DNA of 51,353 nucleotides, taken from positions 1 to 51,353 of the forward strand of contig JAFZRS010000015.1 of assembly GCA_017619715.1 (NCBI GenBank). The letters run 5' to 3'. The translations under genes and the position numbers were made by a program. How positions within the stretch are numbered: position 1 is the first letter of the stretch; the number at the start of each line of letters is the position of its first letter. Below, piece after piece: positions 27,018 through 34,299 of the stretch. This stretch comes from Oscillospiraceae bacterium (GTDB taxonomy: Bacteria; Bacillota; Clostridia; Oscillospirales; Oscillospiraceae). The notes beneath the pieces were generated by a model. That model was not told the origin of the DNA, searched no databases, and saw only the letters and a program-made list of their open reading frames with translations.

Positions 27018-27866
27018 TTAGTCCAGCGTGACGTCAATAGCGGTTTCCTTGGCGGCATCGGCAAGAGCCTGCTCGTACCACTCGGCATAGTAGCCCTTCT
27101 CCTTGGCTTCCGCCAGAGCCTGATTTACGACCTCCAGCAGCTCCGTCTCGCCCTTGGTGATCATGATCACGTTGGCCTCAAACTCCTCGGACACCTCGAA
27201 CTCCCAGGTGCACATGACCAGATCGGGATTGTTGGCGATGATCTGCTCGCCGTTGCCCTTGGCAACTGCCAGCGCGTCAATGTTACCGCTTTGCAGCTCC
27301 AACACGCCCACACCGATATCACCGATGGTCACCGCCTCGGCATCAGAGAGCTGATCGGTTACCAGAGACATCTGGAGCGACGCGTTCTGCGCGCCCACCT
27401 TTACGCCGGCAAAATCCTCGGCGCTGGTGTACTTCTCAGCATCGTCGGCACGGACCAACAGCACCTGCTCCGTCTCGTTGTCGCCTGCATAGTAGTAGTC
27501 GGACAGCTCATAGTTCTCGGCACGCTCCGCCATCCAGGAGTAGCCCGACAGAGACATGGGAACCGAGCCGGTAAACACGGCGGTCTGGCAGGCGTCAAAG
27601 CCCATCGCCTGGATTTCCAGCGTTACGCCCAGATACTCCGCAATGTACTTGGCGAGGGAGATATCAAAGCCCACATACTGTTCCTGTCCGCTCTTGGAGG
27701 AATCCACAAACTCCATGGGGGAGAAGTCCGGGGAGGTGGCGATCGTCAATACGCCGCTTTCCTTGATCTGATCCAGCGCGGTTTTCTTCTTCTCGGTCTT
27801 GCCGCCGCAAGCGACCAGCGCCAGCGCCATGACCAGCGCCAAAACCAAAGCCAATGTTTTTTTCAT
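27018..27866 (-). CDS. Amino acid ABC transporter substrate-binding lipoprotein
   Basis: A 282-residue family 3 solute-binding protein. Signal peptide MKKTLALVLALVMALALVAC with lipobox LVACGG, then LTIATSPDFSPMEFVD, YVGFDISLAKYIAEYLGVTLEIQAMGFDACQTAVFTGSVPMSLSGYS and the later IGVGVLELQSGNIDAL and EYEQALADA-like end. These motifs fix the family but not the ligand. First gene of an operon with permease, ATPase and M20 hydrolase. Sites resembling ArgR boxes overlap its promoter, suggesting arginine or a related amino acid. Confidence 0.94.
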   Translation of the reverse strand: MKKTLALVLALVMALALVACGGKTEKKKTALDQIKESGVLTIATSPDFSPMEFVDSSKSGQEQYVGFDISLAKYIAEYLGVTLEIQAMGFDACQTAVFTGSVPMSLSGYSWMAERAENYELSDYYYAGDNETEQVLLVRADDAEKYTSAEDFAGVKVGAQNASLQMSLVTDQLSDAEAVTIGDIGVGVLELQSGNIDALAVAKGNGEQIIANNPDLVMCTWEFEVSEEFEANVIMITKGETELLEVVNQALAEAKEKGYYAEWYEQALADAAKETAIDVTLD

Positions 27867-27954
27867 CTTTCATACCCTGCTTTCTAAAAAATAATTTTTT
27901 GTTTTCCTTAAGAGTATCCGGCTACGGGGAAGCAATTTCCCCTTGCCGAGGATT

Positions 27955-27983
27955 ACTATACGGCAAGACTGCATAAAAGTCAA
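27955..27983 (-). promoter_or_regulatory. Sigma-A promoter of the amino acid ABC operon
   Basis: On the minus strand TTGACT (27983-27978), 17-bp spacer, TATAGT (27960-27955). The leader to the start codon is about 80 bases and AT-rich. Confidence 0.78.
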
Positions 27984-28005
27984 TAGAAATTTGCATAAAT
28001 TTTCA
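27970..28005. promoter_or_regulatory. Two tandem ArgR-box-like operators
   Basis: TGCATAAAAGTCAA (27970-27983) and TGCATAAATTTTCA (27992-28005) resemble the ArgR/AhrC box TGNATWWWWATNCA, each with one or two mismatches. Their centres are 22 bases apart, close to two DNA turns, as in tandem ARG boxes. The first overlaps the -35 box. Confidence 0.5.
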
Positions 28006-28087
28006 AGAAAACTGGTGTTATTGTAGAAACGCACAAATCAGTTGATGTATACGAAGAAAAACACGGCGAAATGACGGCAAACATACT

Positions 28088-28117
28088 TGCATAAATGAAT
28101 ATTTATACGAATATGCA
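28088..28117. promoter_or_regulatory. Distal ArgR-box-like cluster
   Basis: An AT-rich stretch with TGCATAAATGAATA, TGAATATTTATACG and, on the other strand, TGCATATTCGTATA; its ends form TGCAT...ATGCA. It lies about 100 bases upstream of the promoter-proximal boxes. The 27867-28181 interval holds these sites and a terminator and no gene. Confidence 0.4.
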
Positions 28118-28124
28118 TGATGAA

Positions 28125-28162
28125 ATAAAAAGCACGGGCAGCCGGCGTACCGGATGCCCGTG
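28125..28162 (-). terminator. Terminator of the NlpC/P60 gene
   Basis: CACGGGCA-G-CCGG / CCGG-A-TGCCCGTG stem followed on the minus strand by a T-run. Confidence 0.9.
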
Positions 28163-28181
28163 GCAAAAAGACAAAACGGAT

Positions 28182-29093
28182 TCAGTGGATAATGCGTCCC
28201 GCGCCGAGATATGTGCCGGCGTAGTAGCTGTTGGACAACGAGCTGATGGTGACGCCGCGGCTGGAGCTGGCGTGGATAAACTGTCCGCCGCCTACATAGA
28301 TCCCCACATGGCTGATCCCGCCGGTGGTGTTAAAGAACACCAGGTCGCCGGGCTGCCGGTCCCTATCGGATACGCGGCTGCTGGCGTAGTACTGATCGGT
28401 GGCGCCGTGGGCAAGATGGTATCCGAACTGGGCGAACACCATCATGGTGAAACCGGAACAGTCGATCCCGGAGCGGCTCACGCCGCCGTAGCGGTACGGC
28501 GTACCCAGATACGTGCAGGCAAACGCCACCAGATCCTCTGCCAGCGTAGCGGTGGCGGAAGTGCCCTCATAGTCGCCGTAATGCACCACTTGGCAGTACT
28601 CGGCGCTGACGTAGCCGGTGGAAGTGCCGAACTCCACCTGATACCAGCCGTCCGATGCGTCTAATAGACGCGCGACCTTTCCGGCGTACAGCGTGCGCAG
28701 GACGGACGCGTCGGTAGAGGGCTCACTGCGGAGATTGAGGGATACGTTGGCGAGCACGCCGTCGTATTGCACCAGCAGCGCCGCCATCGCCGTTGCCGCC
28801 GCCACGGATTCGGAACGCACCTGTTCCTGCTCCTGCTGCAGCTGCACCGCCTGGGCGGACAGCTCCGTCAGCGACAGGCACTCACCCTCTGAGAGCATAC
28901 CCAGCTCAATGGACAGCCGCAGGCTGTTGCCGCTGCAGAGCACCTGTTCGGAGCTGGCGGTCACGCCGGCGGCGGACAGTGTCTCCAGTGCCGCGGCGTA
29001 GGGATCGTTTTGTCGGGTGTCCGCCAGAGCGATGACGATGCCGGAGAGCACCATGCTCATCGCCAACAGCAGACAGCAGATCCTTCTTGACAT
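28182..29093 (-). CDS. Secreted SH3-NlpC/P60 cell-wall hydrolase
   Basis: A 303-residue secreted protein. Signal peptide (1-25, MSRRICCLLLAMSMVLSG), a Gln/Glu/Ala-rich helical region (about 60-105), an SH3-like domain (about 112-170, ANVSLNLRSEPSTDASVLRTL and VEFGTSTGYVSAEYC), and a C-terminal NlpC/P60 domain (about 185-303) with Cys in SRSGIDCSGF, His in GGISHVGIYVGGG and His in QFIHAS. It likely cuts the D-Glu-to-diamino-acid bond of the stem peptide. The frame is open to 29711, but the ATG at 29093 starts a proper signal peptide. Preceded by a WalR box. Confidence 0.93.
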   Translation of the reverse strand: MSRRICCLLLAMSMVLSGIVIALADTRQNDPYAAALETLSAAGVTASSEQVLCSGNSLRLSIELGMLSEGECLSLTELSAQAVQLQQEQEQVRSESVAAATAMAALLVQYDGVLANVSLNLRSEPSTDASVLRTLYAGKVARLLDASDGWYQVEFGTSTGYVSAEYCQVVHYGDYEGTSATATLAEDLVAFACTYLGTPYRYGGVSRSGIDCSGFTMMVFAQFGYHLAHGATDQYYASSRVSDRDRQPGDLVFFNTTGGISHVGIYVGGGQFIHASSSRGVTISSLSNSYYAGTYLGAGRIIH

Positions 29094-29153
29094 ATAGAAA
29101 CAAACGTCCTTTCTGCGTAGGTTGAAAACGGGTTCTTTGTAACAACGTCTGTA

Positions 29154-29182
29154 AGTATAACACAATGATTTCAAAAAAGCAA
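29154..29182 (-). promoter_or_regulatory. Sigma-A promoter of the NlpC/P60 gene
   Basis: On the minus strand TTGCTT (29182-29177), 17-bp spacer, TATACT (29159-29154). Confidence 0.75.
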
Positions 29183-29189
29183 CGAAAAA

Positions 29190-29206
29190 ATTACAAAACG
29201 ATAACA
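29190..29206 (-). promoter_or_regulatory. WalR (YycF) box
   Basis: On the minus strand TGTTAT-CGTTT-TGTAAT, a complete match to TGTWAH-N5-TGTWAH, ending eight bases upstream of the -35 box, where a response regulator could activate. It fits control of wall hydrolases by WalRK. Confidence 0.65.
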
Positions 29207-29382
29207 AAATTTTCGGATTGGTAAAAAATATGATGATTGGGTTGTACGAAATGCCTGTCAGGTCGGGGAAAAACGGAGCTAACGCACAAAAAAATACAGG
29301 AATGATGAACAAGCCGTGACGCATAGAAATGTATCGTTGCCGAAAGGCGCACATTGTGTGCGCGAAGGAAAGGAGAGGGAAC

Positions 29383-30648
29383 ATGAAACGATTTTTGAAA
29401 AACAACTGGTTTTTGCTGTGTATGCTGTTGGGCATTGCGGCAGGCTGCGTGACGGGAGCGCTGTGGCAGGTGGTCCGGGACGAATCGGGCGAAGTGGTAT
29501 CCGGCGGCGCCACCGCGCTGGAGTTCCTGGGGACGCTGTTCATCAATTTGATGTTCTGCGTGGTGGTGCCGATGGTGTTTTTCTCCATCGCCTCCGCCAT
29601 CGCCAACATGGGCGGCGCGCGCCGGGCGGGGAAGCTGTTGGGCACCACGGTGCTGACGTTCCTGATCACGGCGGCGATCGCCGGCGTGCTGATGTACGCG
29701 GTGTGCCTCATCTTCCCGCCGGTGGGCGGTCAGTATACCGCCGCGGAAGGGGAAGTGGGCGATACGCTGGGTGTCACCGGTATGATCGTCAACTTCTTCA
29801 CCAAGCCTGATTTCACGGAGCTGTTCAGCCGCCGCGCCATTTTGCCCTTGATTGTGGCGGCGGTGCTGTTTGGTTTCGGCGTACAGCTTGCCGGCGGCGC
29901 AAAGACACGGACGGCACAGCTTTTGGAGGACGTGACGAACTGCGTCATGAAGACGGTGCGGATCATTACCTACTACGCGCCCATCGGTTTTTTCGGATTC
30001 TTCGCCTCGCTGGTGGCGACGTACGGTCCTCAGCTCATCGGGGATTACAGCCGCACGCTGCTCATTTATTACATAGTGAGCTTTGCCTACGTTCTGATCT
30101 TCTTCCCCGTTTACGCGCATTTCGGCGGTGGCAAGGGCGCGGCAAGGGTAATGCTTCGCAAGCTGCTTCGCCCGGCGGCTATGGCGTTTGGCAGCTGCTC
30201 GTCGGTGGCGACGATCCCCACCAACGCCGAGGTGTCGGAGGAGACGGGTATCAGCAAGGACGTCTCTGATATCGTACTGCCCCTGGGCGCCACCATGCAC
30301 ATGGACGGCTCCGCCATGTCCGCCATAATTAAGGTTGCGTTCCTGTTCGGCATCTTCGGGCAGGACTTCAACACCGGCAAGGCAATTCTGGCGATCATCG
30401 TGGCGGTGTTCTCCTCTGTGGCGATGTCGGGCATTCCCGGCGGCGGCGGCACGGGTGAATTAGTCATTTGCACCATCTTTTTCCCGGATCAGTTGGCAAT
30501 GGCGTATCCTGTCGCCATAGCGCTGGGCAATCTGGTGGATCCGCCTGCCACCATGGTCAACGCCGCAGGCGATTACGTGGTGTCGTTTATCGTCAGCCGC
30601 TTTGTAGACGGCAAGGACTGGCTGCAAAAGCGTCTCCACAGCAACTGA
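29383..30648 (+). CDS. Dicarboxylate/amino acid:cation symporter (DAACS family)
   Basis: A 421-residue transporter of the glutamate/aspartate/dicarboxylate symporter family. Eight membrane segments plus re-entrant loops are suggested; conserved motifs are FINLMFCVVVPMVFFSIASA (HP region of TM3), AFGSCSSVATIPTN (the serine-rich HP1), PLGATMHMDGSA (TM7 with NMDGT-like motif) and SGIPGGGGTGELV (HP2). Substrate is acidic amino acid or C4-dicarboxylate. The ATG at 29383 has AGGAGAGGG upstream. Stand-alone; I could not find a convincing promoter in the 175 bases before it. Confidence 0.93.
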   Translation: MKRFLKNNWFLLCMLLGIAAGCVTGALWQVVRDESGEVVSGGATALEFLGTLFINLMFCVVVPMVFFSIASAIANMGGARRAGKLLGTTVLTFLITAAIAGVLMYAVCLIFPPVGGQYTAAEGEVGDTLGVTGMIVNFFTKPDFTELFSRRAILPLIVAAVLFGFGVQLAGGAKTRTAQLLEDVTNCVMKTVRIITYYAPIGFFGFFASLVATYGPQLIGDYSRTLLIYYIVSFAYVLIFFPVYAHFGGGKGAARVMLRKLLRPAAMAFGSCSSVATIPTNAEVSEETGISKDVSDIVLPLGATMHMDGSAMSAIIKVAFLFGIFGQDFNTGKAILAIIVAVFSSVAMSGIPGGGGTGELVICTIFFPDQLAMAYPVAIALGNLVDPPATMVNAAGDYVVSFIVSRFVDGKDWLQKRLHSN

Positions 30649-30662
30649 CAAAAGCATACGAA

Positions 30663-30697
30663 TGCGGCGGCGGGATTGATCCCGCCGCCGCATCTTT
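30663..30697 (+). terminator. Terminator of the symporter gene
   Basis: Perfect 12-bp stem GCGGCGGCGGGA / TCCCGCCGCCGC with loop TTGA, then a T-rich stretch. Confidence 0.85.
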
Positions 30698-30730
30698 GTA
30701 CGTTTTTTCTTTTATGGCGTATTCTTTTTG

Positions 30731-30759
30731 TTGACAAACCCGGGGCATCATGGTAGTAT
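30731..30759 (+). promoter_or_regulatory. Promoter of the tRNA-Ser pair
   Basis: TTGACA (30731-30736), 17-bp spacer, TAGTAT (30754-30759); a better -10 (TATAAT, 30757) would need a 20-bp spacer. Confidence 0.7.
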
Positions 30760-30795
30760 AATGCTTGCGGCTGGGAGCGGATTGCCTTTTTCCAC

Positions 30796-30883
30796 GGAGA
30801 GATGGCTGAGCGGTCGAAAGCACCGGTCTTGAAAACCGGCGATGTGAAAGCATCCGTGGGTTCGAATCCCACTCTCTCCGCCA
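30796..30883 (+). tRNA. tRNA-Ser (anticodon TGA)
   Basis: Acceptor GGAGAGA/TCTCTCC, D-arm with GCTGAGCGGTCGAAAGC, anticodon loop CTTGAAA with TGA, long variable arm (class II), T-arm GTGGGTTCGAATCCCAC, discriminator G and encoded CCA. Reads UCA. First of two tRNAs 14 bases apart. Confidence 0.97.
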
Positions 30884-30897
30884 TATTTAATAAAGTT

Positions 30898-30991
30898 GCA
30901 GAAGTACCCAAGTGGCCGAAGGGGCTCCCCTGCTAAGGGAGTAGGGTGTGTAAAAAGCGCCGCGAGGGTTCAAATCCCTCCTTCTGCGCCA
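30898..30991 (+). tRNA. tRNA-Ser (anticodon GCT)
   Basis: Acceptor GCAGAAG/CTTCTGC, anticodon stem-loop CTCCC-CTGCTAA-GGGAG with GCT, long variable arm, T-arm GAGGGTTCAAATCCCTC, discriminator G and encoded CCA. Reads AGC/AGU. 94 nt. Confidence 0.97.
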
Positions 30992-31028
30992 AACAGGCGG
31001 ACGGTCAACTGACCGTCCGCCTGTTTTT
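30991..31028 (+). terminator. Terminator of the tRNA-Ser pair
   Basis: AAACAGGCGGACGGTC / GACCGTCCGCCTGTTT stem, loop AACT, T-run; it begins at the last base of the tRNA. Confidence 0.92.
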
Positions 31029-31113
31029 TGCAAATCAGTATATCATTTTCCCTAAAAAACCTGTATAATGGAAAAAAGCTGTCCTGCCGGACGGAGAGAA
31101 GGGGAGATGCAAG

Positions 31114-33423
31114 ATGATCTATGCGGAAAACAACCTGTTTATCCTGGAAACCGACCGCACCGCCTACGCCTTCGACGTGATGGGAGGCGGCACGGTGCGC
31201 CACCTCTATTACGGCAACCGCCTGCCCCGCCGGGAGGACTACATCGCCCTTGCGCCGGTGGCGCGCAACCAGCTGGGCAACAGCCCCGAGGACTCGCTGC
31301 ACGTGAGCCGTGAGAATCTCATGCAGGAGGCGGGCGGCATCGGCTGGGGCGATCTGCGATCGCCCATGGTGGAGCTGTCGCTGCCGGACGGCGGCGCGGC
31401 GTGCGATTTTCTCTTCTCCCACTTTGAGCGTCCCGAGCGCGCTGCGCCGGAGGGCTTGCCCTGTGCCGAAGGCGGCGAAACGCTGAAGCTGGTGTTGCGG
31501 GAACGGGCGCATGACCTCTTTTTGGAGCTGTACTATACCGTTTTTGCCGATACGGACGTGATCGGTCGCTGGGCGCGGCTCATCAACGACACGCAGGAGA
31601 CGATCTGGGTAAACCGCATGCTCAGTCAGCGTTTAGATCTGCCGGTGGGCGACTACGATCTGATGACCTTCCGCGGCGCGTGGGCGCGGGAGATGAAACC
31701 GACGCGTCAGCCGGTGGCGGGCGAGCTTCGCTGGAGCAGCCGTGCCGGCGTCAGCTCCAACCGCTGTAATCCCTTTGCCATGATCTGCCGACGGGATACG
31801 AACGAGGACAGTGGCGACGTGTGGGGATTCAACCTCCTATACAGCGGCAACCATCTGGGCATCGCCGGACGCAACTCCTACGGCAGAGTGCGTATCACGC
31901 AGGGCATGGGCGAGCTGCGCTGGCAGCTCAAGCCGGGCGAAACGTTGGACACACCCCAGGGCATCATGGCGTTCTCCAGCGCGGGCTTCAACGGCGTGAG
32001 CCGGTGTATGCACCCCTTTGTGCAAAAACATATTGTACGCGGCTATTGGCGCGACCGGGAACGCCCGGTGCTGGTGAACAGTTGGGAGGCGCTGTATTTC
32101 AAGGTCAGCCACCGTCGTGTGGCGCAGCTTGCCAAAAACGCCAGAGAAATCGGCGCGGAGCTGTTGGTGCTGGACGACGGCTGGTTCCGTAATCGCGGCG
32201 ACGATACCCGCGCACTGGGCGACTGGGTACCGGATCGAAAGAAGCTGCCCGGCGGTCTGGCGCCGCTGGTGAAAGAGGTCAACGATCAGGGGTTGGATTT
32301 CGGCATCTGGGTCGAGCCGGAGATGGTCAGTGAGGATTCGGATCTCTACCGCACCCACCCCGATTGGATATTAGGGCATAAGGATCAGGCGATCGGGCGA
32401 CACCAGTATGCGCTGGATCTGGGTCGCAGTGAGGTCTGCGACTATATCGTGGGGAGTATGACGGCGCTGCTCAACAGCGCCAATATCCGCTACGTGAAGT
32501 GGGACATGAACCGTATATTGACGGATACCTTTTCTCCCGCGCTGCCTGCGTCGCGGCAGGGTGAAGCGACCCACCGGTATATGTTAGGGCTGTACGGCAT
32601 TTTGCAAAAGCTCACCGAGGCGTTCCCGGAGGTGCTGTTTGAGAGCTGTGCCAGCGGCGGCAACCGTTTTGATCTGGGTATGCTGTGCTATACGCCGCAG
32701 ATCTGGGCAAGCGACAACACCGATGCCGCTTGCCGCAGCGATATTCAGTGGGGTTATAGCTACGGCTATCCTCAGTCCGTGCTGGGCTGTCACGTGTCAG
32801 ACGCGCCCAATCACCAGACGCTGCGCGTAACGCCGCTCCACAGCCGCTTCTACGTGGCGGCGATGGGCGTGCTGGGCTACGAATTGGATCCGGGGGAAAT
32901 GGACGCTGAGCAGCGCCGGCAGGTACGCGGACAGATAGAGTTTTACAAGGCACACCGCCGATTGTTCCAGTTTGGACGGTTTTACCGCTGCTGCGCCCCG
33001 ACGGGCGAGCGGCTGACGATGGTGGTCTCCCCGGACGGTACAGAGGCGGCCGGCGTACACTTTGCACTGCTCAATCAGCCCAATCCCGGTCAGGCGCCCC
33101 TCTATGCCCGGGGTTTGGAGGCGGAGCAGGTCTACGACCTCACCAGTCTCCTCGTTCCGACCAGCATCAAGGATTTCGGCTCGCTGGTGAATATGATGTC
33201 CCCCGTTCGGATCCGCAGCGGCTCACTGGTGGAGACGGTGGCGGACCGGTTCGTCAAACTGCCGCCGGATCAGCTGAAGCTGACAGCCTCGGGCGCCGCC
33301 TTTTGCCGCGGAGGGTTCTACCCGGTGCAGTCCTTCGGCGGCACGGGACTGGCGGACGGTACCCGCGTGATGAAGGATTTTGACAGCCGCCTTTACCTCT
33401 GGAAGAAGACGGAAGCAATATAA
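31114..33423 (+). CDS. Alpha-galactosidase, glycoside hydrolase family 36
   Basis: Releases terminal alpha-galactose from melibiose, raffinose and similar sugars in the cytoplasm (no signal peptide). The 769-residue protein has an N-terminal beta-sandwich (about 1-320), a TIM barrel with LVLDDGWF, DFGIWVEPEMVS, the nucleophile in RYVKWDMNR, FESCASGGNRFDLGML and the acid/base Asp in WASDNTDA, and a C-terminal sandwich. These are GH36 hallmarks and the length is slightly above the usual 720-740. Preceded by GGGGAGA and a TATAAT at 31064 with no clear -35. galK is elsewhere in the window, so galactose released could be phosphorylated. Confidence 0.95.
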   Translation: MIYAENNLFILETDRTAYAFDVMGGGTVRHLYYGNRLPRREDYIALAPVARNQLGNSPEDSLHVSRENLMQEAGGIGWGDLRSPMVELSLPDGGAACDFLFSHFERPERAAPEGLPCAEGGETLKLVLRERAHDLFLELYYTVFADTDVIGRWARLINDTQETIWVNRMLSQRLDLPVGDYDLMTFRGAWAREMKPTRQPVAGELRWSSRAGVSSNRCNPFAMICRRDTNEDSGDVWGFNLLYSGNHLGIAGRNSYGRVRITQGMGELRWQLKPGETLDTPQGIMAFSSAGFNGVSRCMHPFVQKHIVRGYWRDRERPVLVNSWEALYFKVSHRRVAQLAKNAREIGAELLVLDDGWFRNRGDDTRALGDWVPDRKKLPGGLAPLVKEVNDQGLDFGIWVEPEMVSEDSDLYRTHPDWILGHKDQAIGRHQYALDLGRSEVCDYIVGSMTALLNSANIRYVKWDMNRILTDTFSPALPASRQGEATHRYMLGLYGILQKLTEAFPEVLFESCASGGNRFDLGMLCYTPQIWASDNTDAACRSDIQWGYSYGYPQSVLGCHVSDAPNHQTLRVTPLHSRFYVAAMGVLGYELDPGEMDAEQRRQVRGQIEFYKAHRRLFQFGRFYRCCAPTGERLTMVVSPDGTEAAGVHFALLNQPNPGQAPLYARGLEAEQVYDLTSLLVPTSIKDFGSLVNMMSPVRIRSGSLVETVADRFVKLPPDQLKLTASGAAFCRGGFYPVQSFGGTGLADGTRVMKDFDSRLYLWKKTEAI

Positions 33424-33434
33424 ACGTGATGATG

Positions 33435-33464
33435 ACCGCCGCCTGATAAGGCGGCGGTTTTTGT
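33435..33464 (+). terminator. Terminator of the alpha-galactosidase gene
   Basis: ACCGCCGCCT / AGGCGGCGGT stem, loop GATA, T-run, directly before the sigK promoter. Confidence 0.92.
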
Positions 33465-33467
33465 CGG

Positions 33468-33497
33468 GCATAGGGACTTCCTGTGGCGGCATACAGT
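33468..33497 (+). promoter_or_regulatory. Sigma-E-type promoter of sigK
   Basis: GCATAGG (33468-33474), 15-bp spacer, CATACAGT (33490-33497), close to the sigma-E pattern KMATATT-N14/15-CATACAMT. The start of transcription would fall about 20 bases before the sigK ATG. Confidence 0.6.
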
Positions 33498-33524
33498 AGC
33501 AGCGTGGAAAAAGGAGGAGTGGAT

Positions 33525-34220
33525 ATGATCTCTCTGGCGCTGCTGCTGCTCACCAACAGCCTGTTTTTATCACTGCATCTTTCGGGTAATCCCGGTTCGT
33601 TCCCCAAGCCGCTGTCGGCGCAGGAGGAACAGCTTTATCTGGAACGCTCCGCCGCCGGCGACATGGACGCGCGCAACAAGCTGGTGGAGCACAATCTGCG
33701 TCTGGTGGCGCACATTATTAAAAAGTATTATACCCAGTCGGATAACCAGGACGATCTGATCTCCATCGGCACGATCGGACTTATCAAGGCGGTCAATACA
33801 TTTCGCGCCGACCGGGGGATTCGACTGGCGACCTATGCCGCCCGCTGCATTGAAAACGAGATCCTCATGTACTTTCGCGCCCAGCGAAAGCTCCAGGGAG
33901 AGGTATCGCTCAACGACACCATCGAGAGCGACAAGGACGGCGATTCCCTGTATCTCCTGGACGTGATCGGAACGGAGGATACCATGCTCTCCGATCTGCA
34001 GGATCGGGAGAACGGTGTCTTGATCCGCCGCCTGGTGGGGGAGTGCCTCACACCACGGGAGGCGGACGTGATCCGCCGCCGCTACGGTCTGGAAGGCCGC
34101 GTTCCCCAGACCCAGCGACAGGTCGCCGCCGCTTACGGCATCAGCCGCAGCTATGTGTCGCGCATTGAAAAAAAGGCGTTGGAGAAGCTGGAAAAGGAAC
34201 TGCGCGGTCTGGTGGAGTAA
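33525..34220 (+). CDS. sigK: RNA polymerase sporulation sigma factor SigK (pro-sigma-K)
   Basis: Late mother-cell sigma factor. The 231 residues start MISLALLLLTNSLFLSLHLSG, a hydrophobic pro-sequence of the kind removed by SpoIVFB, then PLSAQEEQLYLERSAAGD, region 2 (NLRLVAHIIKKYY, DDLISIGTIGLIKAVNTF, RLATYAARCIENEILMYFR) and region 4 with the DNA-binding helix (QRQVAAAYGISRSYVSRIEKKALEKL). Region 3 is reduced, as usual. The gene is uninterrupted: no skin-type element splits it. The ATG at 33525 has AAGGAGGA; the open frame from 33483 overlaps the promoter and is not the start. Confidence 0.95.
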   Translation: MISLALLLLTNSLFLSLHLSGNPGSFPKPLSAQEEQLYLERSAAGDMDARNKLVEHNLRLVAHIIKKYYTQSDNQDDLISIGTIGLIKAVNTFRADRGIRLATYAARCIENEILMYFRAQRKLQGEVSLNDTIESDKDGDSLYLLDVIGTEDTMLSDLQDRENGVLIRRLVGECLTPREADVIRRRYGLEGRVPQTQRQVAAAYGISRSYVSRIEKKALEKLEKELRGLVE

Positions 34221-34242
34221 CCGCTTGGAAATATGGAGATAA

Positions 34243-34276
34243 CGAGTGCCGCTCTCCCCAGAGCGGCACTCGTTGT
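34243..34276. terminator. Terminator between sigK and dinB
   Basis: Perfect 13-bp stem CGAGTGCCGCTCT / AGAGCGGCACTCG with a four-base loop, between convergent genes; T-run is short. Confidence 0.8.
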
Positions 34277-34299
34277 CAAGCATATCACCTTCACGGCTA

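Noticed and set aside
29191..30300. A 369-codon minus-strand frame across the symporter
   Set aside because: Shadow of the DAACS transporter, with His/Arg-rich low-complexity product.
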